DNA of 64,000 nucleotides from Streptosporangium amethystogenes. GTDB taxonomy: Bacteria > Actinomycetota > Actinomycetes > Streptosporangiales > Streptosporangiaceae. Positions 56,654 through 64,000 of the stretch are shown here, in pieces. Position numbers and translations under genes: made by a program. Each line of letters opens with the position of its first letter. The first letter of the stretch is position 1. The DNA lies in NCBI RefSeq assembly GCF_000721075.1, contig NZ_JOEQ01000033.1, positions 1-64,000 of the forward strand. The letters run 5' to 3'. Below the pieces are notes generated by a model that saw only the letters and a program-made list of their open reading frames with translations, did not search any database and was not told the DNA's origin.

Positions 56654-58930
56654 ATGTCGCGTGCCCCGGTGGTACGCGCGATAGCGGCGCTCGCCGTCAT
56701 CGCCACCTCGCTGTACATAGCCCTGACAATGTCGCCGCGCCTCGGTCTCGACCTGCGCGGCGGCACCCAACTCGTCCTGGAGACCCAGGACTCGCCGACG
56801 GTCAAGGCCGACGCCGCGGCCACCGACCGCACCCTTGAGGTGCTCCGCCGCCGGGCTGACAGCCTGGGCGTGGCGGACGCGCCGCTGGCCCGCTCCGGCG
56901 AGCGGCGCATCATCGTGGAACTGCCGGGTGTGCAGGACCCGACCAAGGCCGCCGAGGTCATCGGCAAGACCGCGCAGCTCACCTTCCACCCCGTCCTCGC
57001 CGCCCCCGCCCCGGGAGCGGAGACCAAGCCGGGCAAGGGAGAGCAGATCCTGCCCGACGATCGCGGCGCCCCGCTGCACATCGGACCGGCCGCCCTCACC
57101 GGTGACGGAGTCGGCGGTGCCGAGGCCGGGATCGACGCCCAGCAGGGCGGCGGCTGGTTCGTCACCGTCGACTTCCGCGACCAGGGACGGGCGGCGTGGG
57201 CCAAGCTGACCGGCGAGGCGGCCTGCAACGAGCCGGGCGACCCCAGGCGCAGGATCGCCATCGTGCTCGACTCCAAGGTGATCGTCTCACCCCAGGTGAA
57301 CGAGGACGTCGGCTGCAAGGTCGGCCTGCCGGGTAACACCACCCAGATCACCGGCGCCTTCACCGCCGAGGAGGCCTCGGACCTGGCCCTGCTGATCAAG
57401 GGCGGCTCGCTGCCGGTGCCCGTCGAGATCGTCGAGCAGCGGACCGTCGGCCCGACGCTCGGCGCCGCCGCGATCCAGGCCAGCGCCTGGGCCGCGGTCA
57501 TCGGCATCGCGCTCACCGCGCTGTTCATCATCGTGATCTACCGGCTGGTGGGCTTCCTCGCCGCCATCGCCCTGGCCTGCTACGCCCTCATCTCGTACGC
57601 GGCGCTGGTGGGACTCGGTGCCACGCTCACCCTGCCGGGACTGGCGGGCTTCGTGCTGGCGATCGGCATGGCCGTCGACGCCAACGTGCTGGTCTTCGAA
57701 CGGGCACGTGAGGAGTACGCCGAGACGCCCAACCTCGGGGGCTCACTGGAGAAGGGGTTCCGCAACGCGTGGAGCGCGGTGGCCGACTCCAACATCACCA
57801 CCCTGCTCGCCGCCGGGCTGCTGTTCTTCCTGGCCTCCGGCCCGGTACGCGGCTTCGGCGTCACGCTGAGCATCGGCGTGATCGCCTCGCTGATCACCGC
57901 GATGGTCATCACCCGCGTCCTGGCCCAGTGGGCGGTGAGGTTCAAGGCGGTGTCCGCACGCCCCCGGATGACCGGCCTGTCCGACATCGGGCGGGTCCGC
58001 GCCTGGCTGAACATCCGCAAGCCGAACCTGATGAACCGCCGCGCCGGGTACTTCGCGATCACCGGCCTGCTGGTGGCCGCGTCCGTGGCCGGGGTGGCGG
58101 TGCGGGGGCTCGACTTCGGCGTGGAGTTCACCGGGGGCAGGCTCGTGGAGTACTCCACGACCACCCCGATGAGCGCCGACGCCGCCCGCGAACTGGTCAG
58201 CAAGGCCGGGTTCCCCAACGCGGTGGTGCAGGCCTCCGACGAGGACATCTCCGTACGTACGGGTCAGATCACCCCCGCCGAGGTGGTGCGGATCGAGAAG
58301 GCGCTGGAGAGCGAGGGCGGCCAGGTCACCAAGGAGCGCGACGAGCTCATCGGGCCGAGCCTCGGGGACGAGCTGCGCCGCAACGCGCTGATCGCGCTGG
58401 GCGTCGCGCTCGCCGCACAGCTCGCCTACCTCGCCTTCCGGTTCCGCTGGACGTTCGGCCTGGCCACGGTGGTGGCCCTGGTCGCCGACGCGACGATCGT
58501 GATCGGCGCGTTCGCCTGGCTGGGCAAGCCGGTGGACGGGGTGTTCCTGGCCTCGATGCTCACCGTGATCGGCTACTCGGTCAACGACAAGGTCGTGGTC
58601 TTCGACCGGGTCCGCGAGCTGTGGGGCGCACGGCCGAAGAGCTCGTTCGCCGCGGTGGTCAACACCTCGATCCTGCAGACCGTGCCCCGTACCGTCAACA
58701 CCGGTCTGGGCGCGCTGTTCATCCTGGCCGCGCTGGCGGTGCTCGGTGGCGACTCGCTGACCGACTTCGCGGTGGCGCTGCTGATCGGAATCATCGTCGG
58801 CACGCTCTCCTCCGCGCTGGTCGCGGGGCCGATGGCGATCGAGTTGGAGAAGCGCAGGCCCGGCGCGCCGCCGCGGCCCAAGCGGAATGGCCCGGCTCCG
58901 GCCCGCCAGGGTTCGGGCGCCGTGCTCTGA
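56654..58930 (+). CDS. secDF: SecDF fusion protein translocase subunit
   Basis: A 758-residue fused SecD-SecF. The SecD half has GLDLRGGTQLVLE, the periplasmic domain with TFHPVLAAP and NTTQITGAFTAEEASDLALL, and helices 2-6. The SecF half begins near residue 465 with LDFGVEFTGGRLVEY and ends IVGTLSSALVAGPMAI. It uses proton-motive force to finish Sec-dependent export. Actinomycetes often carry separate secD and secF near relA and one extra fused copy; this one is isolated and looks like the extra copy. ATG 56654 has GGAGG upstream. A perfect palindrome follows the stop. Confidence 0.92.
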   Translation: MSRAPVVRAIAALAVIATSLYIALTMSPRLGLDLRGGTQLVLETQDSPTVKADAAATDRTLEVLRRRADSLGVADAPLARSGERRIIVELPGVQDPTKAAEVIGKTAQLTFHPVLAAPAPGAETKPGKGEQILPDDRGAPLHIGPAALTGDGVGGAEAGIDAQQGGGWFVTVDFRDQGRAAWAKLTGEAACNEPGDPRRRIAIVLDSKVIVSPQVNEDVGCKVGLPGNTTQITGAFTAEEASDLALLIKGGSLPVPVEIVEQRTVGPTLGAAAIQASAWAAVIGIALTALFIIVIYRLVGFLAAIALACYALISYAALVGLGATLTLPGLAGFVLAIGMAVDANVLVFERAREEYAETPNLGGSLEKGFRNAWSAVADSNITTLLAAGLLFFLASGPVRGFGVTLSIGVIASLITAMVITRVLAQWAVRFKAVSARPRMTGLSDIGRVRAWLNIRKPNLMNRRAGYFAITGLLVAASVAGVAVRGLDFGVEFTGGRLVEYSTTTPMSADAARELVSKAGFPNAVVQASDEDISVRTGQITPAEVVRIEKALESEGGQVTKERDELIGPSLGDELRRNALIALGVALAAQLAYLAFRFRWTFGLATVVALVADATIVIGAFAWLGKPVDGVFLASMLTVIGYSVNDKVVVFDRVRELWGARPKSSFAAVVNTSILQTVPRTVNTGLGALFILAALAVLGGDSLTDFAVALLIGIIVGTLSSALVAGPMAIELEKRRPGAPPRPKRNGPAPARQGSGAVL

Positions 58931-58938
58931 GTGGCGGG

Positions 58939-58974
58939 GGACCCCGGGCCGGAACGCGTTCCGGCCCGGGGTCC
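58939..58974 (+). terminator. 36-bp perfect palindrome after secDF
   Basis: GGACCCCGGGCCGGAACG is followed directly by its reverse complement, nine bases after the secDF stop. Strong GC stem, no T run. Confidence 0.85.
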
Positions 58975-59189
58975 GGTGGGCGGCTCCCCGCAGGATCTGG
59001 GAGGAGCCGTCCACCGCCATGACTTTCCCACTAACCCTACAGACCATAAGTGAATTTATGCACAAAACTATCGCGATGGGCTATTAAAGCCGCTTTTTTC
59101 AGGGAGGCCGAGGCGCGCGGCAGGGGCACAACACTGGTGCGAGATCTTCGGCCGTCGAAGCAGAGCGGTCACGAACACGAGGAGCAAGC

Positions 59190-59546
59190 ATGAGCCATGC
59201 GGTGAAGATGAACCCTCAGGTACAGAAGAGCATTGACATGTGCCTGGAGTGCCACAGCCGTTGCGAGCAGACCATGACCTACTGCCTCATGCAGGGGGGC
59301 CGGTACGCCGACATGGCACTGATAGGCCCGCTCATGGACTGCGCCGACATGACCCGTCTCTGCGCGGACATGATGATGCGCCAGTCGCCGATGGCGAAGG
59401 AGATGGCCACGATGTGCGCGAAGGCCGCGAGCAAGTGCGCCGACGCGTGCATGTCCATGGAGAGCGACCCCATGATGAAGGAGTGCGCCGACGCGTGCCG
59501 GACATGGGCCGAGGCGTGCCGGACGATGGCGAACGCGCGGTCCTGA
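59190..59546 (+). CDS. Four-helix-bundle copper-storage protein (Csp-like, DUF326)
   Basis: A 118-residue Met- and Cys-rich protein with twelve Cys in CxxxC-type spacing along four helices (DMCLECHSRCEQTMTYC, MDCADMTRLCADMM, MCAKAASKCADAC, ECADACRTWAEAC). This is the signature of bacterial Csp proteins that store many Cu(I) ions in a helical core. No Tat signal is present, so it is the cytosolic Csp3 type. It probably buffers copper. No copper chaperone or exporter is adjacent. Confidence 0.92.
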   Translation: MSHAVKMNPQVQKSIDMCLECHSRCEQTMTYCLMQGGRYADMALIGPLMDCADMTRLCADMMMRQSPMAKEMATMCAKAASKCADACMSMESDPMMKECADACRTWAEACRTMANARS

Positions 59547-59591
59547 TCAAACACCACTCACGGAACCTCCAGCCGTGGAGACCCGGAAAAA

Positions 59592-59622
59592 GGGGCGCCG
59601 CCGATCGAATCGGCGGCGCCCC
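59592..59622 (+). terminator. Terminator of copper-storage gene
   Basis: GGGGCGCCGCCGAT and its complement form a 14-bp stem with a 3-base loop (CGA), 45 bases after the stop. Confidence 0.85.
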
Positions 59623-59630
59623 TGCCCATG

Positions 59631-59772
59631 CGGTCCCCGGGCAGGGACGATCCGCCGAGTTCGGCCGACACCCGGAACGGACACGACCCACCGAACTCGG
59701 GCCGCGCCCGGGACGGCACAAGCCATCGAGCTGGAGCGGCACCCGGAACGGGGTTGATCCTCCGGGTTCGGC
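59631..59772. repeat. Four degenerate ~36-bp tandem units
   Basis: Units share CCCGG(A/G)ACGG at the start and CCGA(G/A)(T/C)TCGG at the end: about 59631-59664, 59665-59701, 59702-59735 and 59736-59772. They lie between a terminator and the EF-hand gene. They are not protein-coding by any recognisable frame. Confidence 0.6.
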
Positions 59773-59844
59773 CGGGAAGGGCACCCCGAATGCCGCTAGT
59801 GTGCTTGCCGTCTGATTTCCCTGCTGCCTAAGGCGGATGCGATC

Positions 59845-60057
59845 GTGGCGGACGACTACGCGACAACTTTCAAGATCGTCGATGTTGACGGTGACGGCCT
59901 CATCTCGGTCCCCGAGCTGACCAAGCTCATGGAGGTGCTCGGCCAGCCGATCACCCCCGAGGCGGCCGCGACGGCCGTCGCCAGAATCGACCAGGACGGT
60001 GACGGCCTCATCTCCCTGGATGAGTTCGCCGGCTATCTCGCCCAGACCAGGGGCTGA
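59845..60057 (+). CDS. Two-EF-hand calcium-binding protein (calerythrin/calmodulin-like)
   Basis: A 70-residue protein with two canonical EF-hand loops, DVDGDGLISVPE and DQDGDGLISLDE, separated by one helix-linker-helix. All six calcium-coordinating positions are occupied. Actinomycetes carry many such small calmodulin-like proteins. It would bind calcium in the cytosol. GTG 59845 follows AAGGCGG. The degenerate repeats precede it. Confidence 0.9.
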   Translation: MADDYATTFKIVDVDGDGLISVPELTKLMEVLGQPITPEAAATAVARIDQDGDGLISLDEFAGYLAQTRG

Positions 60058-60099
60058 CCGACCTGACCCGATCGGGGTGCCCGCCCAGGCCTGAACCGG

Positions 60100-60450
60100 G
60101 CACCCCGATCAGGTCCGCTTCCCCGCCGCGGACACCCGGCCAACGCCGGGTCTCACCGCCGGCGGACCTCACCGGCCTCGCCGATCTCGATCTCACCGCC
60201 GGCACGCCCGCCGCCTCCGCGCCCCGGCGACGACAGGCCCCACCGACCCCGGCCCCACCGATCTCGGCCCCACCGATCTCGATCTCACCGCCGGCACGCC
60301 CGCCGCCTCCGCGCCCCGGCGACGACAGATCTCACCGATCGGCCCCACCGGCCCCGGTTTCGCCACCGGCACGCCCGGCCGCCTCCCGTACCCCTTGGCC
60401 AGGCACGGAACCGCTCAGCCCCGATCAGTCGCTCCCACCGAAGACGTCAC
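60100..60450. repeat. 92-bp tandem repeat and GC-rich low-complexity region
   Basis: A 56-bp block (60181-60236) is repeated perfectly at 60273-60328, giving a unit of 92 bp. A third partial unit follows near 60350 (GCCACCGGCACGCCC). The intervals are made of GGCCCCACCGA-type words. No gene is supported. The repeats precede the PucR operon and may be recombination-prone. Confidence 0.8.
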
Positions 60451-60481
60451 ATGTTGCATTTGAGACAAGAACAAGCGTTTG

Positions 60482-60505
60482 CTAATTGTCCAAAGTGTCA
60501 ATTAG
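60482..60505. promoter_or_regulatory. AT-rich operator-like inverted repeat upstream of PucR gene
   Basis: CTAATTG (60482-60488) and CAATTAG (60499-60505) are perfect arms around TCCAAAGTGT, in an AT-rich patch surrounded by very GC-rich DNA. It lies 36 bases before ATG 60541. Likely the promoter/operator of the PucR gene, perhaps autoregulated. Confidence 0.6.
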
Positions 60506-60540
60506 GTGAGAATCTGAGGCGCACTCCGACAGGAGGGTCT

Positions 60541-61794
60541 ATGGCGACAAAGGAACACACCCGGATCGCTGTTCCAGGCTTGAACGGCCGAAGAACGAGA
60601 TCTCACGACCTACCCGACCAGCGGCTGTGGCGTTCGGCTCCGGCCAACGTCGCGAAGCTCCTGAGGCCGGGCCTGGGCCAGGTCGCACACCAGGTGATCG
60701 ACGAGATCACGGCACGGATCCCCGAATACGCCCGACCGGCCGACACGAACTACATCAAGGCCATCAGGCTGGCCGTGGACGAGGCCCTGCGCCAGTTCGT
60801 CGACCGGATCGAGAACCCCAACGCCCCGTGGGAGCCCGACGTCTTCCGGACGATCGGGCGCGGCGAGGCCAACGAGGGCCGCAACCTCGACCCCCTGCAG
60901 ACCGCGATGCGCCTCGGCGCCCGGGTCGCCTGGCGGCGGCTCACCGAGCAGTCCGAGCACCTCGGCCTCACCCCGCAGCACCTCTACGACCTGGGGGAGG
61001 CCATCTTCGTCTATCTCGACCAGCTGGCCGACGCCGCGGCCGAGGGGTTCGAGGAGGCCAGGGTCCGTGCGGCCGGGGAGATCGAGCGCCGCCGCCACCG
61101 GCTGATGGACCTGCTGCTCAGCCAGCCGGCCGCGTCCCCCGACGCGATCGTCGACCTGGCCAAGACCGCCGGATGGCGGCTGCCCAGGACCGTGGCCGGG
61201 GTCGCGCTGGAGGAGCATCCCGGTGGCTACCGTCCCCCCTCGCTGCCGCCGGACGTGCTGGTCGGCCTCGACCGGCCGGGGCCCTGCCTGATCGTGCCCG
61301 ACCCCGACGGCCCAGGGCAGGCCCAGACCCTGGAGAAGGGCCTGCGCGGCTGGAAGGCGGCCGTGGGTCCCGCAGTCCCGCTGGCCGCCGCCGCGACCTC
61401 GCTGCGCTGGGCCCGCGAGGCGCTCGACCTGCACAGGCGCGGCGTGCTCACCGAGCAGCGCGGCCTGCTCCGCTGCTCCGACCACATGGCCACGCTGATC
61501 GTGTTCAAGGACGAGGAGCTGGTCACCGCGCTCACCAAGGTGCGGCTGGCGCCCCTGGCCCATCTGCGGCCCAGCCAGCAGGACCGGCTGGCGGAGACGC
61601 TACTGGCCTGGCTGCGGCACGGCCGGGGGGCCGGGGAGGTCGCCGCCAGGCTCCACGTGCACCCGCAGACCGTGCGCTATCGCCTGCGGCAACTGGAGGA
61701 GCTGTACGGCGACCAGCTCAGCGACCCGGACGTCCGGTTCGAGCTGGAGATCGTTCTGCGGGCCCGCCAGTCCGCCGCCGCCGGAACGGCCTGA
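60541..61794 (+). CDS. PucR/CdaR-family transcriptional regulator
   Basis: A 417-residue regulator. The N-terminal helical domain (ITARIPEYARPADTNYIKAI, AWRRLTEQSEHLGLTPQHLY) is that of PucR-like sensor regions. The C-terminal PucR helix-turn-helix is HGRGAGEVAARLHVHPQTVR, then YRLRQLEELYGDQLSDPDVR. Family members respond to purine or carbohydrate catabolites and control catabolic genes. AGGAGGG lies before ATG 60541. The direct target is unclear; the minus-strand CCR/PKS genes converge on it. Confidence 0.9.
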   Translation: MATKEHTRIAVPGLNGRRTRSHDLPDQRLWRSAPANVAKLLRPGLGQVAHQVIDEITARIPEYARPADTNYIKAIRLAVDEALRQFVDRIENPNAPWEPDVFRTIGRGEANEGRNLDPLQTAMRLGARVAWRRLTEQSEHLGLTPQHLYDLGEAIFVYLDQLADAAAEGFEEARVRAAGEIERRRHRLMDLLLSQPAASPDAIVDLAKTAGWRLPRTVAGVALEEHPGGYRPPSLPPDVLVGLDRPGPCLIVPDPDGPGQAQTLEKGLRGWKAAVGPAVPLAAAATSLRWAREALDLHRRGVLTEQRGLLRCSDHMATLIVFKDEELVTALTKVRLAPLAHLRPSQQDRLAETLLAWLRHGRGAGEVAARLHVHPQTVRYRLRQLEELYGDQLSDPDVRFELEIVLRARQSAAAGTA

Positions 61795-61934
61795 TCATCG
61801 CGGACGACTCCCGGAAAGCCGGAAACGGTCTGGTCACCGCAGACCGTCCGGCAGACCGGAGACGACCGGCCGCGGTGGCGGAACCGGCGACATCGAAGAG
61901 TTCCGGCGGGCCCGCCCGGCTCGTACCGGTGCTT
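61795..61934. other. Short intergenic stretch
   Basis: No supported gene; antisense frames only. Confidence 0.35.
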
Positions 61935-62118
61935 CGACGTCCTCCCACGGCTTGAAAGCCGGGGATTCCAGCACCCGATGGTCGGATCTGTCGGTTCGCG
62001 GTTCACCGGCCCGGGCGTCCCCGAAGCCTCCCCGCGCGGACACGGCACGCCCTGCCGCGTTCGCCCGGACACATCCCGCCTGGCCGTCGCGGAACACCCC
62101 GCCGCACCCGCACACCAC
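61935..62118 (-). mobile_element. IS200/IS605-family remnant (TnpB 3' end and right-end hairpin)
   Basis: On the minus strand the end signature GAATCCCCGGCTTTC, then AAGCCGTGGGAGGAC (about 61942-61970) matches the right-end hairpin of actinobacterial IS605-type elements. The adjacent frame reads RANAAGRAVSARGGFGD, then RVLESPAFKPWEDVEA, typical of the C-terminal tail and end overlap of TnpB. The rest of TnpB, TnpA and the left end are missing. The element is a short inactive scar, but the hairpin may still terminate transcripts. Confidence 0.7.
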
Positions 62119-62177
62119 ACGAGACCGGAACGGACGCCCTCCGCCGCGTGATCATCCGATCCGGTGAACGTTTCCGG
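62119..62177. other. Spacer between IS remnant and CCR
   Basis: No gene. The end of the CCR gene is at 62178. Confidence 0.4.
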
Positions 62178-63494
62178 TCACTGCCAGCCTCGGAACAGCC
62201 TGAGCCGGTCCTCGCCGACGCGCTCCCTGAGCGCGTGGTCCTCGACGCCGAGGTCCTCGGTGGGCGCCAGGGCGAGCACGCCGACCTTGCCGACGTGCTC
62301 GTTGAGCTGCACGGCGCGGGCGGCGGCGCCGGTCTCGGTGAGCGGGTAGACGGCCGACAGGGTGGGATGCAGCAGGCCCAGCGAGAGCAGCCGGTTGACC
62401 TCGTGGCACTCCTGGTAGTTCGCCCCGTGGGAGCCGACGATCCGCTTGAGCTTCATCCACAGGTGCCGGTTGTCGTAGGCGTGGTCGTAACCGCTGGACG
62501 ACCCGCAGGTGACGACCGAGCCACCGCGCCGCGCGACGTAGACGGAGGCGCCGAAGGTGTCCCGGCCGGTGTGCTCGAAGACGATGTGTGGGTCCTCGCC
62601 GACCTGGCGACGGACCTCGGCGCCGAACCTCCGCCAGGCCTTCTCATCGTCGAGGTGCTCGAACTGCGAGCGGTCCACGACGTGTTCGCAGCCCATCCTG
62701 CGGAGCAGCTCCGCCTTCTCCTCGGAGCTGACGACGCCCACCGGGATGCCACCGCCGTTCCGCACCAGCTGCACGCCGTACGCGCCGAGCCCGCCGGTCG
62801 CCCCCCAGATGAGCACGACGTCGCCCTGCTTCATCCGGGAGCCACGCTCGCTGACCAGCATGCGGTAGGCGGTGGAGGCGCACAGCATGTTGCAGGCGGC
62901 CTCCTCCCAGGTCAGGTGTCCGGGCTTGGCCAGCAGCTGGGTGGACTTGACCACCGCGAACTCGGCCAGCCCGCCGTAGTTGGTCTCGAACCCCCAGGCG
63001 CGCAGGTCGGAGCCGAGCATGGAGTCGGAGTGGCTGATCGGGTCCTGCTCGTCGACGTAGGCGGGCGAGACGACGACCCGGTCGCCGATCTTCCAGTGCC
63101 GTACCGCGGCGCCCATCCGGACGATCACTCCGGAGGCGTCCGAGCCGAGCACATGGAAGTCCTTGTCGTGCCGGGGGTCCTCGCGCCCGAACCGCTCCAG
63201 GAAGGCGAAGGTGGGGATCGGCTCGAACATGGCCGTCCACACGGTGTTGAAGTTGATCGCGCTCGCCATGACGGCGACCAGCACCTCGTTGGGACCGAGC
63301 TCCGGCATGGGCACCTCGCCCACGTGGACGGATCTGGTGATGTCCTTGTCGACGCCGTTCACACCGTGCCTGCTCCGGCCGAACATGCCCACCTCGCCCT
63401 TGCGGGTGTGCGCGGCCCTGAAGGTGGTGGGAACGTCGAGCCGCGCGAGCTCTTCGGGATCGGCGCCGTCGACGACGGCCTGTGCGAGGGTCAT
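62178..63494 (-). CDS. ccr: Crotonyl-CoA carboxylase/reductase
   Basis: A 438-residue enoyl-thioester reductase of the CCR type. SAINFNTVWTAMFEP contains the Asn that helps hold CO2. The NADPH site is LIWGATGGLGAYGVQLVRNG. GFETNYGGLAEF and GSHGANYQECHEVNRLL (His of the CO2 site) are present. It reduces enoyl-CoA with simultaneous carboxylation to alkylmalonyl-CoA. ATG 63494 overlaps the stop of the upstream PKS gene (ATGA), so the enzyme is translationally coupled to the PKS and probably supplies its extender unit. Confidence 0.92.
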   Translation of the reverse strand: MTLAQAVVDGADPEELARLDVPTTFRAAHTRKGEVGMFGRSRHGVNGVDKDITRSVHVGEVPMPELGPNEVLVAVMASAINFNTVWTAMFEPIPTFAFLERFGREDPRHDKDFHVLGSDASGVIVRMGAAVRHWKIGDRVVVSPAYVDEQDPISHSDSMLGSDLRAWGFETNYGGLAEFAVVKSTQLLAKPGHLTWEEAACNMLCASTAYRMLVSERGSRMKQGDVVLIWGATGGLGAYGVQLVRNGGGIPVGVVSSEEKAELLRRMGCEHVVDRSQFEHLDDEKAWRRFGAEVRRQVGEDPHIVFEHTGRDTFGASVYVARRGGSVVTCGSSSGYDHAYDNRHLWMKLKRIVGSHGANYQECHEVNRLLSLGLLHPTLSAVYPLTETGAAARAVQLNEHVGKVGVLALAPTEDLGVEDHALRERVGEDRLRLFRGWQ

Positions 63495-64000
63495 TCCTGG
63501 CCTCCAAGGTGAGCGGCGATGACTTCGACGTGCGGCGGATCGAGCAGGTTGAGGTGGTGCGAACCGGGGATCGTGACGATCTCCAGCGCCGGGCTGAACG
63601 GGCCGAACCCCCGCGTCGGGTCGTCGGCATGGGTGTAGCGGACGTCCTCCACGGCCCACGGGGTCGGTTCCGTCGAGCGGTAGAGCAGCACCCGCCCCGG
63701 ATAGCTCCCCGCCCGGTACGCCTCCAGCGCCCGGGTGTCCTCGTGCGAGGTGATCTGGTGCCGCAGGATGGCCTCCCCCAGCAGGTCCAGCACCCCCGAC
63801 TCGGCGACGCGCGCCTCCACCAGCGCGAGCTGCCCGGCCTCGTCCAGGGCCGCCAGCTCCTCATGGACGAGGTCGACCCGCACCCCGTAGGTCTCGTCGA
63901 GATAGGCGGCGAAGTCCGCGTACCGCCGCGCGACGATCTCCGCCCGCCCTGCCGCCTCGACCTCGTCGGGCAGACCCGAGTCGATCATCGCGACCAGTTC
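63491..64000 (-). CDS. Polyketide synthase, C-terminal thioesterase (partial)
   Basis: The 3' end of a large gene that continues past the window. The visible 170 residues (MIDSGLPDEVEAAGRAEIVA, then EAYRAGSYPGRVLLYRS and VTIPGSHHLNLLDPPHVEVI) are the C-terminal half of a type I thioesterase, with the catalytic His in GSHH. Sequence upstream of the internal Met (ELVAMIDSG) shows the frame is open at the edge. The stop overlaps the CCR start. It is probably the last module of a modular or iterative type I PKS that releases its product here. Confidence 0.85.
   Translation of the reverse strand, partial: ELVAMIDSGLPDEVEAAGRAEIVARRYADFAAYLDETYGVRVDLVHEELAALDEAGQLALVEARVAESGVLDLLGEAILRHQITSHEDTRALEAYRAGSYPGRVLLYRSTEPTPWAVEDVRYTHADDPTRGFGPFSPALEIVTIPGSHHLNLLDPPHVEVIAAHLGGQE

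Noticed and set aside
59631..60400. Possible CRISPR array
   Set aside because: Repeats are degenerate or tandem without unique spacers, and no cas genes are present.

Overview
The window is high-GC actinomycete DNA. WhiJ-type XRE/DUF397 pairs, an ECF sigma factor followed by a CU044_5270-type protein, an FHA protein beside a Ser/Thr kinase, many VOC proteins, and GTG starts with overlapping stop/start codons point to Streptosporangiales (Streptosporangium, Nonomuraea or Microbispora type). The genus is inference. Most of the window looks like accessory chromosome: short operons, regulators paired with small enzymes, and many truncated genes. No rRNA, tRNA or CRISPR array was seen.

Region by region. 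0.5-4.8 kb: a membrane PASTA protein with a coupled unknown partner, a possibly frameshifted hypothetical, a protein made only of the HflX N-terminal domain, a small membrane protein and an APH-type kinase. 5.1-9.5 kb: an AT-richer island with a predicted modification-dependent nuclease (ScoMcrA-like SRA plus PD-(D/E)XK) and a PLD-helicase-DUF3427 protein. 9.7-12.3 kb: an abaA-like regulatory locus (DUF397, WhiJ-like XRE, RsbW-like ATPase with two coupled small proteins). 12.4-18.1 kb: a nitrilase-superfamily amidohydrolase, a recombinase remnant, a VOC protein, and a STAND NTPase translationally coupled to an APH-like kinase. 18.1-27.2 kb: a RecF/ABC-type ATPase, an MFS exporter, an imine-reductase-like enzyme with a divergent HxlR regulator, and a VOC/AraC/VOC/FMN-oxidase group with a duplicated promoter element. 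This stretch also holds duplicated, decaying segments, a small secreted peptide and an NTF2-like protein. 27.5-32.0 kb: a UDP-sugar dehydrogenase and an SsuABC-type ABC transporter. 32.2-38.6 kb: head-to-head truncated SDR and MarR genes, a methyltransferase, an XRE-cupin regulator, an alpha/beta hydrolase with a MarR/GbsR regulator, and the ECF sigma operon. 39-45.5 kb: an FHA protein convergent with a kinase-transglycosylase fusion, a P450, an FBP-domain protein, a MerR regulator, a broken P-loop kinase and a DUF4262 protein. 46.3-49.3 kb: a tight tryptophan 2,3-dioxygenase/kynureninase/methyltransferase operon. 49.5-64 kb: a cytochrome bd oxidase with a short CydB, a PLP decarboxylase, a UTRA regulator, an HPF-like protein, a GH13 enzyme, a SecDF fusion, a copper-storage four-helix protein, an EF-hand protein, a PucR regulator and an IS200/IS605 remnant. 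At the right edge a crotonyl-CoA carboxylase/reductase is coupled to the 3' end of a polyketide synthase.

The strongest functional groupings are these. (1) The nuclease and helicase pair looks like a methyltransferase-free restriction system. (2) The tryptophan cassette should make anthranilate- or kynurenine-type precursors with a methylation, and it is bracketed by DUF4262 sequence. (3) The CCR probably supplies an unusual extender unit to the PKS it overlaps. Many small remnants (P450, integrase, TnpB, SDR, WD40, ATPase and MarR pieces) show that the region has been rearranged repeatedly.
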